Shown here piece by piece: positions 1-5,252 of a stretch of 7,933 nt of DNA. Under the pieces are notes generated by a model, which saw only the letters and a list, made by a program, of their open reading frames with translations, did no database searches and was not told where the DNA came from. Within the stretch, counting starts at the first letter, position 1. Each line of letters starts with the position of its first letter. The translations under genes and the position numbers were made by a program. The DNA comes from Chloroflexaceae bacterium UBA1466 (GTDB lineage Bacteria; Chloroflexota; Chloroflexia; Chloroflexales; Chloroflexaceae): positions 1-7,933 of the forward strand of contig DCSM01000032.1 in the NCBI GenBank assembly GCA_002325605.1. The letters run 5' to 3'.

Positions 1-603
1 TTCTTGGTCAGCGCCCCGCAACCGCACCCCAAAACACGGGAAGCATTGGGCTACACAGAGCCTATTCGCCCAGGGGTCTACGGCAATCTACGCTTCTTGC
101 TCGAAAGGAGTCGCCTTCTCGTGTTAAGTGAGTTGGCCGATGCGCCGTATAATGCCTTTTTCAAACTATTTGCCCACCAACGGAAGGCCAAACAAGCGGC
201 TTTAGCTAGTTTTGAAGTCCATCATCGGGCCAAAATGACTGCTGAAGTGGAATGGATGATTCTAGGTTTGCTGAAGTTATGGACCATCACAGGAGAAACC
301 ACCATGCGAGCGATAACGAAAGAAGATTTGCTCAAGTATGGGCAAGCACTGCCAAGGTTGGTCTTGCCCCTGATCACAGAAGATGAGTTCGCAGAAGTAT
401 TGGGTAATACGCCCTACATTCAACGCATCCGCGAAGAAGTCCGCGAGGAAAGCTTGGTACAAGGTCGGGAAGAAGGTCGGGAAGAAGGAGGACTGAAGAA
501 AGCTTTAGAAACCGCTCGGAAGATGTTAGCAAAGGGTTATACTATTGCTGACATCGCTGACTTGACAGGCCTCACGGTGGAAGCTATCAGCGCTCTGGCC
601 TAG
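1..603 (+). CDS. Rpn-family nuclease/transposase-like protein, 5'-partial (middle and C-terminal tail)
   Basis: The frame is open to the left window edge, so this is most likely the 3' part of a gene that starts upstream; a TTG at 4 is available but has no visible ribosome binding site. The visible ~200 residues lack the PD-(D/E)XK catalytic core, which should lie upstream. The middle (about residues 30-60, containing LSELADAPYNAFFKLFA) resembles, from memory, the region after the nuclease core in Rpn-like proteins. The tail is diagnostic: Glu/Gly/Arg repeats (GREEGREEG) followed by a helical segment with KMLAKGYTIADIADLTGL, the usual ending of Rpn/YhgA-like proteins. Rpn proteins are DNA endonucleases linked to recombination and, in E. 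coli, to phage defence. The last 143 bases and 18 bases after the stop are nearly identical to the end of the next gene. The family call rests mainly on the tail; without the core the function is uncertain. Confidence 0.72.
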   Translation, partial: FLVSAPQPHPKTREALGYTEPIRPGVYGNLRFLLERSRLLVLSELADAPYNAFFKLFAHQRKAKQAALASFEVHHRAKMTAEVEWMILGLLKLWTITGETTMRAITKEDLLKYGQALPRLVLPLITEDEFAEVLGNTPYIQRIREEVREESLVQGREEGREEGGLKKALETARKMLAKGYTIADIADLTGLTVEAISALA

Positions 604-621
604 CTTAGTATTTTGCTTAGA
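461..621 (+). repeat. 161-bp direct repeat, copy 1 (Rpn tail module)
   Basis: This stretch matches 1451-1611 with only four mismatches (469, 491, 494 and 580 against 1459, 1481, 1484 and 1570). It covers the Glu/Gly/Arg tail, the final helices, the stop codon and 18 bases of the untranslated region. Similarity stops abruptly on both sides. All four differences change an amino acid; none is silent. Confidence 0.95.
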
Positions 622-634
622 GTTGAGTTTAGCG

Positions 635-696
635 AAACTGCCGAAGGCAATGGAGGTAGCAGTAACAGCAACCTTTAGGGAGTGCTTCGGCAGTTT
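635..696. repeat. Inverted repeat between the two Rpn genes
   Basis: AAACTGCCGAAG (635-646) and CTTCGGCAGTTT (685-696) are perfect reverse complements, 12 bp, separated by 38 bases. The spacer contains an imperfect smaller palindrome (about 654-672, GGT ... ACC). The element lies between the first Rpn stop and the second Rpn start. It could fold in RNA as a terminator-like or leader structure, or be a remnant of a small palindromic element. There is no long T-tract, so it is not a standard intrinsic terminator. Confidence 0.7.
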
Positions 697-714
697 AAGC
701 TACCAATAGAAAGT

Positions 715-719
715 GAAGG
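715..719 (+). promoter_or_regulatory. Ribosome binding site of the second Rpn gene
   Basis: GAAGG ends 7 bases before the ATG at 727. It favours that ATG over the in-frame GTG at 682, which falls at the edge of the inverted repeat arm and has no comparable site. Confidence 0.6.
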
Positions 720-726
720 TTCGCAG

Positions 727-1593
727 ATGATTTTCATCAATCCCAAAATTGACTTAGCGTTCAAGAAAATCTTTGGCTCCCCCCAGAGCAAAGAGATTCT
801 GATCAGCTTTCTCAACGCCCTGGTTTATGGCGGTCAACCCATCATTGAAGACTTAGAAATCCTCGACCCCTTCCAATTGCCCAAGGCTTTTGGGCTTAAA
901 GAGACTTATCTCGATGTCAAAGCCCGTTTGAGCAATGATGTCTTCGTGATTATTGAAATGCAAGTCCTCAACTTTAACGCTTTTGAGAAGCGGGTCTTGT
1001 ATAATGCGGCTAAAGGCTATGCTTTGCAACTGGGGGTGGGGCAAAGTTATAGTATCCTTTACCCTGTGATCGCCTTGACTATCACCGACTTCGTGCTGTT
1101 TCCTGACATAGCCAGCCCCGTGACGAGCTTTGTTTTCAAGGAACGGACGTTGAATCTACCCTACACCCACAACGACATCGAATTGGTCTTTGCGGAGCTA
1201 CCGAAATTCCAGCGGCAGCCTGAAGAAGTTGAAACGCTGACGGAACAGTGGCTGGCGTTCTTGAAGTATGCACGGGAACTGCATGAAATCCCGCCAGCGA
1301 TGGCAGGGGTAGGGGCTTTGTGCCAGGCCTTTGAACTGGCCAATCAAGCGACGTTGAACGCGGAAGAGTTAGATCGGCTGGAGAAAAGTGAAGCTTTTGT
1401 GGCGGACACCTTCAGGACAATGGAACAGGAAAGGGAAGAAGGCCGGCAAGAAGGTCGGCAAGAAGGTCGGGAAGAAGGAGAACAGAAGAAAGCTTTAGAA
1501 ACCGCTCGGAAGATGTTAGCAAAGGGTTATACTATTGCTGACATCGCTGACTTGACAGGCCTCACGGTGAAAGCTATCAGCGCTCTGGCCTAG
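727..1593 (+). CDS. Rpn-family PD-(D/E)XK nuclease / putative transposase
   Basis: A 288-residue protein starting MIFINPKIDLAFKKIFGS, the typical Rpn opening (PDDEXK_2 / YhgA-like family). The catalytic core is visible: D63 in YLDVKARLSN and E77-M-Q79 in VIIEMQV, with Gln in place of the usual Lys as is common in this family; EKRVLYNAAKGY follows. Residues up to about 210 form the rest of the nuclease and linker. The tail (about 235-288) has EGRQ/EGRE repeats and then KMLAKGYTIADIADLTGL, a short helical motif that may mediate oligomerisation. Family members are cytosolic endonucleases implicated in RecA-independent recombination and phage defence. The ATG at 727 is chosen for its GAAGG site and because homology starts there. 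The tail is nearly identical to that of the upstream gene while the bodies differ, which points to module exchange or gene conversion. The gene looks intact. Confidence 0.9.
   Translation: MIFINPKIDLAFKKIFGSPQSKEILISFLNALVYGGQPIIEDLEILDPFQLPKAFGLKETYLDVKARLSNDVFVIIEMQVLNFNAFEKRVLYNAAKGYALQLGVGQSYSILYPVIALTITDFVLFPDIASPVTSFVFKERTLNLPYTHNDIELVFAELPKFQRQPEEVETLTEQWLAFLKYARELHEIPPAMAGVGALCQAFELANQATLNAEELDRLEKSEAFVADTFRTMEQEREEGRQEGRQEGREEGEQKKALETARKMLAKGYTIADIADLTGLTVKAISALA
1438..1479 (+). repeat. 12-bp in-frame tandem repeat coding EGRQ/EGRE
   Basis: Three 12-bp units (1438-1449, 1450-1461, 1462-1473) plus a half unit, consensus GAAGGTCGGCAA, encode EGRQ-EGRQ-EGRE-EG. The upstream gene has the same array in shorter form at 460-489. 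Because the unit length is a multiple of three, copy-number changes by slippage would keep the frame. Confidence 0.85.
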
Positions 1594-1611
1594 CTTAGTA
1601 TTTTGCTTAGA
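1451..1611 (+). repeat. 161-bp direct repeat, copy 2 (Rpn tail module)
   Basis: Partner of 461-621, at a constant offset of 990 bases. The right edge at 1611 abuts a perfect Shine-Dalgarno sequence that has no gene after it, and the flanking sequence is unrelated to that of copy 1. Confidence 0.95.
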
Positions 1612-1618
1612 AAGGAGG
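1612..1618 (+). promoter_or_regulatory. Orphan Shine-Dalgarno sequence
   Basis: AAGGAGG is a full match to the anti-SD sequence, but no ATG, GTG or TTG lies at a usable distance. The nearest TTG (1649) opens only a six-codon frame. It may be the remnant of a deleted downstream gene whose upstream boundary is the shared Rpn module. Confidence 0.5.
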
Positions 1619-1688
1619 AATCTCGCAAATCTATCAAGCGCAAAAGTATTGCCAAAGTTTGGTTCTTAGCGGAGTAAACCTTTGCAGT

Positions 1689-1717
1689 GGTGGGACAGGA
1701 CTCCGGCCTGTCCCGCC
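1689..1717. repeat. Intergenic palindrome, probable dispersed repeat
   Basis: The arms GGTGGGACAGG (1689-1699) and CCTGTCCCGCC (1707-1717) pair over 11 bp with one G-T wobble around a 7-base loop. No T-tract follows, so it is a poor intrinsic terminator; it looks more like a REP- or MITE-type intergenic palindrome. It is the main structure in the 260-base gap 1594-1853, which otherwise holds the orphan SD and a weak promoter candidate. Confidence 0.65.
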
Positions 1718-1779
1718 GGCTAGAAACTTGCGCCACAGAGAATCCCTCCACAGCCCCAAAAGATCTCATGTCTAGTCTG

Positions 1780-1808
1780 TTGCGCTGCGCCTGACTTTAG
1801 GGTAATAT
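1780..1808 (+). promoter_or_regulatory. Weak promoter candidate upstream of the MTA phosphorylase-like gene
   Basis: TTGCGC (1780-1785) and TAATAT (1803-1808) are spaced by 17 bases, about 45 bases before the ATG at 1854. The matches to the sigma-70 consensus are partial (3/6 and 4/6), so this is only a candidate. Confidence 0.25.
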
Positions 1809-1853
1809 TGGGATCCGTTTTAAATCAAAGCTTTTCTGAAACATTCTATCTAT

Positions 1854-2615
1854 ATGAAAGACCACCTTCCGCACCCCCAAGCCTTGCTTGGGGTTTTCGC
1901 ACCACTCGCTTGCTTACCACCGCTCGCGCTGACCAGTTTGGCAACTCCTTACGGCCCAGTTGAATTTGGAACTGCCGCCAATTTGGTCTGGTTTGGGCCC
2001 GCGTCGGCGCTCGCTCGTGTCTACGCAGCTAAAGTTTTAGGCTTGACGCAGCTAGTCGAATTGCTGCCGCTCCAGGGAATCAATCATCTCCTCGCGCCTG
2101 GCGACCTGGTCGTGCCCCACGATCTCTGTGACTTGACGACTGGCTCCCCAACAACTTTTTTTGGGGGCAAAGGCTATGGCTTTCTGCCCCAAACGTCGCC
2201 CTTTTGTCCAGGGCTGCGCTTCGCGCTGCTTGCAGCAGCGCGAAGCGCAGTGGCCAAGCTCCCCTTGCCCAGTCGCCCACGCGTCTTTAGCCGTGCAACT
2301 TTAGCTCTGCTGAATGAGGCTGCACCTCTTGATCCATCCACCGAAGTAAACTTACTTACAACCTGGGCAGCGGATGCTTTTCACATAACTGCGGCCCCCG
2401 TGAATTTCCTGGCCCGCGAATTGGAAATCTGCTACGTACCTTTGGGCTATCTTTCCCATGAGGTTACGCCGCTTGCGCTCCTTCCAACGATCCTGCGAGC
2501 TACGCCAACCTTTATGTCGAATGAACGAGCGTGTCCTTGCGCTCAAGCGATGCAACCCGCTCGCGCCCAGGGCCTCGTCGGGGAGAATTGGCCGACGTGG
2601 CTCCCTGAAACCTAG
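1854..2615 (+). CDS. Methylthioadenosine phosphorylase-like protein with eroded catalytic motifs
   Basis: The 253-residue product follows the MTA phosphorylase (MtnP, PNP/UDP phosphorylase superfamily) scaffold from end to end: ATPYGPVEFG (30-39), LLAPGDLVVPHDLCDLTTG (79-97), FFGGKG (102-107), PFCPGLR (116-122), TWAADAFHITAAPVNFLARE (170-189), EICY (191-194) and the C-terminal CPCA (227-230) seen in bacterial members. The active enzyme splits MTA with phosphate in methionine salvage. Here the key motifs are gone: the N-terminal GGSG loop reads FAPLA (15-19), the RHG segment reads GPAS (48-51), the ACGSL strand reads LLPLQGIN (70-77), EGPRF reads NEAAP (154-158), the ribose-binding Met is Ile178 and the base-binding TDYD reads YLSHE (199-203). 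Catalysis is therefore unlikely. The frame is nevertheless uninterrupted, which argues against a simple old pseudogene. No clear SD precedes the ATG. Two hairpins lie inside the gene. It may be a non-enzymatic paralogue, a recruited binding protein, or a gene in early decay. Confidence 0.68.
   Translation: MKDHLPHPQALLGVFAPLACLPPLALTSLATPYGPVEFGTAANLVWFGPASALARVYAAKVLGLTQLVELLPLQGINHLLAPGDLVVPHDLCDLTTGSPTTFFGGKGYGFLPQTSPFCPGLRFALLAAARSAVAKLPLPSRPRVFSRATLALLNEAAPLDPSTEVNLLTTWAADAFHITAAPVNFLARELEICYVPLGYLSHEVTPLALLPTILRATPTFMSNERACPCAQAMQPARAQGLVGENWPTWLPET
1875..1897 (+). terminator. Terminator-like hairpin inside the start of the MTA phosphorylase-like gene
   Basis: CCCCAAGC (1875-1882) and GCTTGGGG (1886-1893) form a perfect 8-bp stem with a CTT loop, followed by TTTT. 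The shape is that of a short intrinsic terminator or attenuator. It lies at codons 8-14, where the protein already aligns with the family, so it overlaps true coding sequence if the start at 1854 is right. Confidence 0.45.
2214..2250. repeat. Perfect 37-base palindrome inside the coding sequence
   Basis: The arms CTGCGCTTCGCGCTGCT (2214-2230) and AGCAGCGCGAAGCGCAG (2234-2250) are exact reverse complements, 17 bp, around a TGC loop. It is read in frame as part of LRFALLAAARSAV (121-133), just after the PFCP motif. The perfect match and tiny loop suggest a palindromic element or strong RNA hairpin rather than chance codon use. The following segment seems about eight residues longer than in typical relatives. 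Confidence 0.85.
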
Positions 2616-2664
2616 CCAATCTTTTGAAATTGCTCTGCGCCCTATGCTAGTAACGAGTGATTTG

Positions 2665-2673
2665 TGGTACAAT
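2665..2673 (+). promoter_or_regulatory. Extended -10 promoter of pepA
   Basis: TGGTACAAT is an extended -10 element (TGn followed by TACAAT at 2668-2673) with no good -35 at the expected distance. Transcription would start near 2680 and give a leader of about 68 bases before the GTG at 2748. It indicates that pepA is transcribed separately from the preceding gene. Confidence 0.5.
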
Positions 2674-2734
2674 GCTTCCACTAAAGCGTTTGAGCAACAT
2701 TTTAATTTCTTAATCTCGCCAATTCGCAATAGAT

Positions 2735-2738
2735 AGGA
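2735..2738 (+). promoter_or_regulatory. Ribosome binding site of pepA
   Basis: AGGA lies 9 bases before the GTG at 2748 and supports that non-ATG start. The next in-frame ATG (codon 13) would cut off the beginning of the N-terminal domain. Confidence 0.5.
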
Positions 2739-2747
2739 AACCCGAAA

Positions 2748-4223
2748 GTGAAAATCACTGTCCACCCTGGGCCGCTTACCAGCATGGATGGCCCCCTCGC
2801 AATTTTGGCTCTTTGGCAAAATGAGGCGCTACCCGAAGCCCTCAAAGGGCTTTTTGAAGCCAGCGACTTCACGGGCCAAGCCAAACAGATGTTGCTACTC
2901 TACCCCCGTGGTGCGCTTCCCGCGCAGCGCCTCCTGCTTATCGGGTTGGGCGAACGGCCTAAAGCCAGTCTCGATGCGATTCGGAGGTCGACAGCCCAAG
3001 CCGCTCAGAAAGCTCAGGAGTTAAAGGCAACGAGTATTAGCCTCAACTTGCCCAGCCTAGAGCTTGATTCGCCCGCGCAGGTGGCCCAAGCCATAGCTGA
3101 AGGCGCGGAGCTTGGTCTCTACCGCTACTTAGCTTATAAGAGTGAGCCTAAACCTGAACACAAGCATCAGATTGAGAAGCTCCAGATCATTGTTGAACAG
3201 ACTGAGAACGATGATCTAAAGGCTCTTGAACAGGGGATAAAGGTCGGCCAGACCATTGCCAAAGGGGTGATCTTGGCCCGCGACCTTAGCAATGCGCCCA
3301 GCAATGAACTTACCCCTAAGCGATTAGCCAAACATGCTAAAGAACTTGCCAATTCCCATGGTCTCAAGCTGACGGTGTTGGATAAAGAGGAACTCAAACA
3401 GCAAGGCTTTGGGGGCCTAATGGCGGTAGGGCAAGGGTCTGCTCAAACCCCACGCTTCATCATCTTGGAATACGGTGAAGCGGGCCCAGACCATCCAACT
3501 ATCTGTTTGGTTGGCAAAGGTGTCACCTTTGACAGCGGGGGCATCTCGATCAAGCCTGCCGAAGCGATGGATGAGATGAAGATGGATATGAGTGGCGCAG
3601 CTGCTGTGCTAGGGACGCTCCAGATCGTTAGCAAGTTAAAGCTGCCCTTGCATGTCGTAGGCCTCATCGGCGCGGCGGAGAATATGCCAAGTTCTACAGC
3701 CTATAAGCCTGGCGACATCATTCGGACGCTCAGTGGGAAGACCATTGAGGTTCTCAATACCGATGCCGAAGGCCGCATTATCTTAGCCGATGCGCTTTTC
3801 TATGCCCAGCGCTATCAACCTGCGGCGATTATTGACTTAGCCACTTTAACGGGCGCGATTATGGTTGCCCTTGGAACCTATGCGATAGGGCTATTCAGCA
3901 ATGACTCCGCCCTTGCTGCCAAAGTGAAACAGGCTGGCGAAACAGCCAACGAGCGGGTTTGGGAATTGCCCTTGTGGGATGAGTACCGCGAGTTGGTCAA
4001 GAGCGAGATTGCGGATGTCAAGAATACGGCGGGACGGTATGGCGGCTCGATCACAGCAGCAGCTTTCCTGGAGACCTTTGTAGGTTCCTTGCCCTGGGTT
4101 CACCTCGACATTGCGGGAACCGCTTGGGGAACTGGCTCCCTTCAACCTGCCAAAGGCGCAACGGGCAGCGGAGTCCGTTTATTAGTCCAGCTGCTCCGCG
4201 ATTGGCAAAGCCCAGTCTCTTGA
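2748..4223 (+). CDS. pepA: Leucyl aminopeptidase, peptidase family M17
   Basis: A 491-residue cytosolic aminopeptidase that removes N-terminal residues, preferably leucine, from peptides; members normally form hexamers with two metal ions per subunit. The N-terminal domain covers about residues 1-160 and the catalytic domain the rest. All signature residues are present: K257 and D262 in GKGVTFDSGG, K269, D280 in MKMDMSGAAA, and D339, E341 and R343 in NTDAEGRI, which correspond one for one to the E. coli PepA set with a constant shift of 13. Length and motif spacing are normal, so the enzyme should be active. The start is a GTG with an AGGA site. The gene follows a 132-base gap containing an extended -10 promoter. 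Some PepA proteins also bind DNA (E. coli XerA), but nothing here shows that role. Confidence in the family is very high. Confidence 0.97.
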   Translation: MKITVHPGPLTSMDGPLAILALWQNEALPEALKGLFEASDFTGQAKQMLLLYPRGALPAQRLLLIGLGERPKASLDAIRRSTAQAAQKAQELKATSISLNLPSLELDSPAQVAQAIAEGAELGLYRYLAYKSEPKPEHKHQIEKLQIIVEQTENDDLKALEQGIKVGQTIAKGVILARDLSNAPSNELTPKRLAKHAKELANSHGLKLTVLDKEELKQQGFGGLMAVGQGSAQTPRFIILEYGEAGPDHPTICLVGKGVTFDSGGISIKPAEAMDEMKMDMSGAAAVLGTLQIVSKLKLPLHVVGLIGAAENMPSSTAYKPGDIIRTLSGKTIEVLNTDAEGRIILADALFYAQRYQPAAIIDLATLTGAIMVALGTYAIGLFSNDSALAAKVKQAGETANERVWELPLWDEYRELVKSEIADVKNTAGRYGGSITAAAFLETFVGSLPWVHLDIAGTAWGTGSLQPAKGATGSGVRLLVQLLRDWQSPVS

Positions 4224-4236
4224 GATGAGACAAAGG

Positions 4237-4292
4237 TTGCGCGAGAGGAGAAGATTATTCTGCGTTTAATAATCCTACTGAGATCCGCGCAA
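4237..4292. repeat. Nested inverted repeat in the pepA-hydrolase gap
   Basis: An outer pair TTGCGCG (4237-4243) and CGCGCAA (4286-4292) encloses an inner hairpin GATTATT (4253-4259) and AATAATC (4268-4274) with an 8-base loop. The structure ends 32 bases before the ATG at 4325. It may be a folded 5' leader or a palindromic element; its lack of a T-tract argues against a pepA terminator. No convincing promoter was seen in this gap. Confidence 0.55.
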
Positions 4293-4312
4293 TTGTTTAG
4301 TTGTTAAGATTT

Positions 4313-4317
4313 AGGGG
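4313..4317 (+). promoter_or_regulatory. Ribosome binding site of the metallo-hydrolase gene
   Basis: AGGGG ends 7 bases before the ATG at 4325. It supports this start over the in-frame TTG at 4301, which has no purine-rich site. Confidence 0.55.
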
Positions 4318-4324
4318 CATTGAA

Positions 4325-5233
4325 ATGGATACAGATCAATTCATTGTTCGCTTTTGGGGGACCCGTGGTAGCTACCCAGCCCCTGGACCCAAAACGATTC
4401 GCTATGGTGGTAATACCACTTGTCTTGAACTTCAAATTAGCAAGCATGTCTTAGTGATTGATGCAGGCACGGGGATTATCAACCTGGGGCATGACCTCAT
4501 TCGCCGTTCGCAACAAAGTGGCCTTCCCATTGTAGCCACCATCTTCCTCACCCACATGCACCATGATCATACGCAAGGCTTTCCCTACTTCCCCCCCGCC
4601 CACATCGGCTCCAGTACCCTTCATATTTTGGGCCCCCGTACCTTTGACCAAGAATTAGAGGAAACCCTTAATCATGCAGTCCTCCCGCCAAGCTTCCCGG
4701 TGAGCTTGCATGAGATGCCTTCTTTCAAGATTGTCAGGAGCCTCCACGAGACTGAAATGGTCATCTTCGAACGCGACCAAAGCCAGCTCCGGATTTTCAA
4801 TCTCTATCACGACCAAGTTGAAAGGTCTAACGAAACGATTTGTGTGAGGATCCATAAAAGCTATGCTCACCCCCGCAATGGAGTCTATATCTATCGGGTA
4901 GAGTGGCGCGGGAAATCTATCGTTTTTGCCACGGATACTGAGGGCTATGTCAATACTGATCAACGACTGGTTAAGTTTGCCAAAGATACCGATCTTCTCA
5001 TTCACGATGCCCAATATACTGAGGCGGATTATACCCGTAGTCATCAAGGTTGGGGCCATAGTACGCCGCAAATGGCATGTGATGTTGCTAAAAAGGCTAA
5101 TGTTAAGCGTTTAGTTTTGTTTCACCACGAACCAATGTATAGTGATGACAAAGTTGAGGCAATGGAAAAAGAAGCCCAAGGGATTTTTCCCAATACTCTT
5201 TCAGCCTACGAGGGCTTAGAGCTTATCATCTAG
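4325..5233 (+). CDS. MBL-fold metallo-hydrolase
   Basis: A 302-residue soluble protein of the metallo-beta-lactamase fold (Lactamase_B_2 / PhnP-RNase Z-like branch). The N-terminus FIVRFWGTRGSYPAPGP and RYGGNTTCLEL is typical of a widespread hydrolase group. Metal ligands are visible in order: H77, H79, D81 and H82 in THMHHDH, H182 in AHPRNG, D204 in FATDTEG, and H267 or H268 in LFHHEP. A second His-Asp motif, LIHDAQYTEADY, lies near residue 225. All core ligands are present, so it should bind two metals and be active, probably on a phosphodiester, but the substrate cannot be read from the sequence. No signal peptide is seen. It heads a likely operon: the acyltransferase begins 19 bases after the stop. 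The start is set by the AGGGG site. Fold assignment is firm; substrate unknown. Confidence 0.92.
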   Translation: MDTDQFIVRFWGTRGSYPAPGPKTIRYGGNTTCLELQISKHVLVIDAGTGIINLGHDLIRRSQQSGLPIVATIFLTHMHHDHTQGFPYFPPAHIGSSTLHILGPRTFDQELEETLNHAVLPPSFPVSLHEMPSFKIVRSLHETEMVIFERDQSQLRIFNLYHDQVERSNETICVRIHKSYAHPRNGVYIYRVEWRGKSIVFATDTEGYVNTDQRLVKFAKDTDLLIHDAQYTEADYTRSHQGWGHSTPQMACDVAKKANVKRLVLFHHEPMYSDDKVEAMEKEAQGIFPNTLSAYEGLELII

Positions 5234-5252
5234 TAGACCTTGCAAGCAATGA

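Noticed and set aside
682..726. GTG start for the second Rpn gene at 682
   Set aside because: It touches the inverted repeat arm, and the family's conserved opening begins at the ATG at 727, which has a good SD.
1438..1479. Short tandem units as a CRISPR array
   Set aside because: The units are 12 bp with no spacers and code in frame for the Rpn tail.
2156..2167. T7 followed by G5 as a phase-variable tract or frameshift site
   Set aside because: The tract encodes FFGG, which fits the MTAP family alignment, and it is too short to call a slippage site.
2458..2736. 92-residue plus-strand frame overlapping the end of the MTA phosphorylase-like gene
   Set aside because: Arg- and Ser-rich shadow translation; the MTAP frame carries the CPC landmark through this region.
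2352..2819. 155-residue minus-strand open frame
   Set aside because: It crosses the end of the MTA phosphorylase-like gene, the pepA promoter and the pepA start, and its product shows no recognisable motif.
4215..4231. GTCTC/GAGAC hairpin over the pepA stop as a terminator
   Set aside because: Only 5 bp and no T-tract follows.
4655..5071. 138-residue minus-strand open frame
   Set aside because: It lies wholly antisense to the metallo-hydrolase, whose metal ligands are intact; no family features are seen.
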